Below are positions 63,201-64,000 of a stretch of 64,000 nt of DNA, piece by piece. A program made the position numbers and the translations under genes. The stretch covers positions 1 to 64,000 of the forward strand of contig NZ_PCOC01000002.1 of assembly GCF_002975205.1 (NCBI RefSeq), in the 5' to 3' direction. The notes under the pieces are model-generated. The model had not been told where the DNA came from. It saw only the letters and a program-made list of their open reading frames with translations, and did no database searches. The DNA comes from Ochrobactrum vermis. GTDB taxonomy: Bacteria; Pseudomonadota; Alphaproteobacteria; Rhizobiales; Rhizobiaceae. Positions within the stretch are counted from its first letter, which is position 1. Every line of letters starts with the position of its first letter.

Positions 63201-63406
63201 AGCGGTTCTGCGACGAGATCCTGCATTTCTCGTGAAGTTGCGCCTGGCCACACCGCTGTGACGGTCAAGGTCTTGATCGTAAATGAGGGGTCTTCTGCAC
63301 GGCCAAGGCTGAGAAATGCGTAAACACCTGCAGCCGCCAGCAATATGATGAAGAAGAGAGTTACGGCACGCTCACGCACCGCTAATGCAGACAGATTGAA
63401 GCTCAT
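60299..63406 (-). CDS. RND efflux transporter inner-membrane subunit
   Basis: 1035 residues, normal for the HAE-RND family. N-terminal helix ALAVRERAVTLFFIILLAAA; twelve membrane segments with the large periplasmic loops after TM1 and TM7. Proton-relay residues sit in TM4: ALILALGLLVDDAIIAIEVM (two Asp). A second-half repeat is seen in LGLIGLAGILMRNTLILTEQ. Family marker FPAMIAAMLIVIILQ. It pumps drugs, detergents or metabolites out of the cell with a fusion protein and TolC. It overlaps the fusion-protein gene by ATGA. TM1 is followed by SLGRAEDPSFTIKTLTVTA, a variant (VexF/MexB-unlike) group also seen in Brucella. Confidence 0.94.
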   Translation of the reverse strand: MSFNLSALAVRERAVTLFFIILLAAAGVYAFLSLGRAEDPSFTIKTLTVTAVWPGATSREMQDLVAEPLEKRLQELTWYDRVETATRPGYAYLTVTLKDNTPASAVEEEFYQARKKLGDEARNLPAGIFGPFVNDEYSDVSFALYALKAKGMPMRDLVRQAETIRQDLLHVLGVKKINILGERPEQIFVEFSYAKLATLGITAQDIATALQRQNAVTPAGSIDTRGPQVFIRFDGAYSSIQSVAETPIVAAGRTLKLSDIAEVRRGYEEPATYLIRHQGEPAIMLSVVMQQGWNGLDLGKVLEDRSATIAQSLPLGMTLDKVSDQAVNIDAAVGEFMLKFAMALGVVLFVSLVSLGWRVGIVVALAVPLTLAVVFLIMLETGRFFDRITLGALILALGLLVDDAIIAIEVMVVKMEEGMDRIKAAAYAWSHTAAPMLSGTLVTIIGLMPVGFARSAAGEYAGNIFWIVGFALIVSWFVAVVFTPYLGVKLLPAIRPVEGGHQAIYNTPNYRRLRQTIEFAVRHKYMTCAIVSIFMALSVVGMGAVKQQFFPTSDRPEVLVEIRMPEGTSIETTTATVEKLEHWLKDQPEAKIVTSYVGQGAPRFFFAMAPELPDPAFAKIVVLTPNAETREELKHHLREAISQGLAPETYVRVTQLVFGPYTPFSVEFRIIGPDPTILYRISEQALALMKTVPDVRQPNRDWGNRTPVVRFIPDQDRLKLIGLSPVEASQQLQLLLSGLSVTQVRENIRDVPVVARSAGPTRLDPSRLGDFSLMSRDGRQIPLDQIGHTEIRMEEPILKRRDRMSVVTVRSDINEATQPPEVSQQVMKALQPLVASLPTGYRIEMGGNIEESLKANGALVKIFPAMIAAMLIVIILQVRSLSTMTMVMLTAPLGLAGVVPVLLIFNQPFGFNAILGLIGLAGILMRNTLILTEQIKENQAAGLDDYHAIIEATVQRTRPVILTALAAVLAFIPLTHSVFWGSMAYTLIGGTAVGTAMILLFLPALYAAWFKIKPSTEDTVKEAVVSTRPSALAAE

Positions 63407-64000
63407 TGGTTTGCTACCTTCAACTGTTGCTCGGTTCGAACAGCGTCACCTTCGTTGAGGAGGTGCGCGCCGAGAGCAACGATCTGCTGTCCGGCTTCGA
63501 CACCAGAGACGAGAGCATTCTCCTGACCTACCTCTTCTATTGTCACCGGAACCAGATGGACTGTGGAGGTAGCCGAATTAACGACCCACACCCCAGTTCT
63601 GTTTCCGTTGTCCAGAACGGCGCTGATGGGCACAGAAATACCAGTGGCGTGACTGCTATCCGAAACCTCGACCGTAACCGTTGACCCAAGAGGCGCAGAC
63701 GCGGCGGCCCCTTCAAGCACATAGCGCGCTTCATAGGTTCGGGTTTGTGCGTCTGCCGAATCCGATATCTGACGAAGGCGCGCGTTACCGCCGCTTTCGC
63801 GATTTCCATAGATATTTGCTCTGGCAACCGATCCGAGCTGGGGCCTCAATGTCTCAGGCAACCAGACGACTGCCTCACGCGGACCATTGTGAGCAAGTTG
63901 AACCACGGTCTGACCCGCGGCGACAACCTGTCCCGGTTCGCCCAGAGTGTTTACGACCGTACCGTCAGCATCTGCGGTAAGAACCGAATAGCTGGCTTCG
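63403..64000 (-). CDS. RND efflux membrane fusion protein, C-terminal part
   Basis: The gene continues beyond the right edge; 198 codons are visible. The second lipoyl half (DADGTVVNTLGEPGQVVAAG, about 12 residues from the edge) is followed by the beta-barrel domain (REAVVWLPETLRPQLGSVAR, QTRTYEARYVLEG, LGSTVTVEVSDSSHATGISV) and the membrane-proximal domain (VWVVNSATSTVHLVPVTIEE, GVEAGQQIVALGAHLLNEGD). This is the AcrA/MexE layout. The ATGA overlap with the RND gene shows the two are one operon. Its N-terminus and any regulator lie outside the window. Confidence 0.92.
   Translation of the reverse strand, partial: EASYSVLTADADGTVVNTLGEPGQVVAAGQTVVQLAHNGPREAVVWLPETLRPQLGSVARANIYGNRESGGNARLRQISDSADAQTRTYEARYVLEGAAASAPLGSTVTVEVSDSSHATGISVPISAVLDNGNRTGVWVVNSATSTVHLVPVTIEEVGQENALVSGVEAGQQIVALGAHLLNEGDAVRTEQQLKVANQ

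Overview
The window comes from an alphaproteobacterium of the Hyphomicrobiales, most likely of the Brucella/Ochrobactrum group. This is inferred from SyrB-like proteins typical of rhizobia and relatives, a De Ley-Doudoroff galactonate operon fed by an AraFGH-type ABC transporter, a PhnA/PhnY phosphonate route of the Sinorhizobium type, and four copies of a roughly 100-bp palindromic intergenic mosaic repeat. No rRNA, tRNA or CRISPR array was seen. The content (catabolic operons, transporters, gene remnants) suits a secondary chromosome or accessory region.

Layout. 1-2.9 kb: start of an amino-acid-type ABC binding protein, divergent from a three-gene meta-cleavage lower pathway (FAH-family protein, HpaH, HpaI). 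2.9-20 kb: a patchwork with an acetyltransferase, IS remnants, an ArsR/SRPBCC/VOC cluster, a fragment of a Na/Pi cotransporter, a methyltransferase broken by an 11-bp tandem duplication, a TetR regulator facing two pentapeptide-repeat proteins, a two-way cluster of envelope genes (patatin lipoprotein, DUF4105, DUF4239 / MFS, HdeD-DUF4105 fusion), and three SyrB-like coiled-coil proteins. 20-36.5 kb: three sugar-acid modules, each with its own GntR/FCD regulator: (i) a divergent galactonate-dehydratase paralogue plus MFS carrier; (ii) a DapA-like lyase plus MFS carrier; (iii) a complete D-galactose/galactonate operon (araFGH-like transporter, dgoK, dgoA, galM-like epimerase, dgoD, SDR dehydrogenase).

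36.6-56.6 kb is dominated by phosphonate use. A LysR regulator faces a phosphonate-type FAD oxidoreductase followed by a Na/Pi cotransporter. Further on lie an iron alcohol dehydrogenase with phnD-phnC-phnE-phnE, a second LysR regulator, and phnA-phnY. Together they can import phosphonates, oxidise 2-hydroxyethyl- or aminoethyl-type substrates to phosphonoacetaldehyde, then to phosphonoacetate, and release acetate and phosphate. No PhnW aminotransferase or PhnX hydrolase is in the window, so the FAD enzyme is the candidate amine-removing step. Between the two halves sits a type I secretion locus: two glycine-rich repeat proteins, a PrtD-like ATPase with a degenerate signature motif, an HlyD-like fusion protein and a LuxR-type regulator.

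56.8-64 kb: a truncated FAH-family gene joined to an IS3-family OrfA fragment, a short-chain dehydrogenase fragment, a HipBA toxin-antitoxin pair, and an RND efflux pump whose fusion protein runs off the window end. The most notable observations are the secretion locus with its unusual ATPase, the PhnW-less phosphonate layout, the repeated C-terminal fragments of the Na/Pi cotransporter, the envelope gene cluster and the three clustered SyrB-like proteins.
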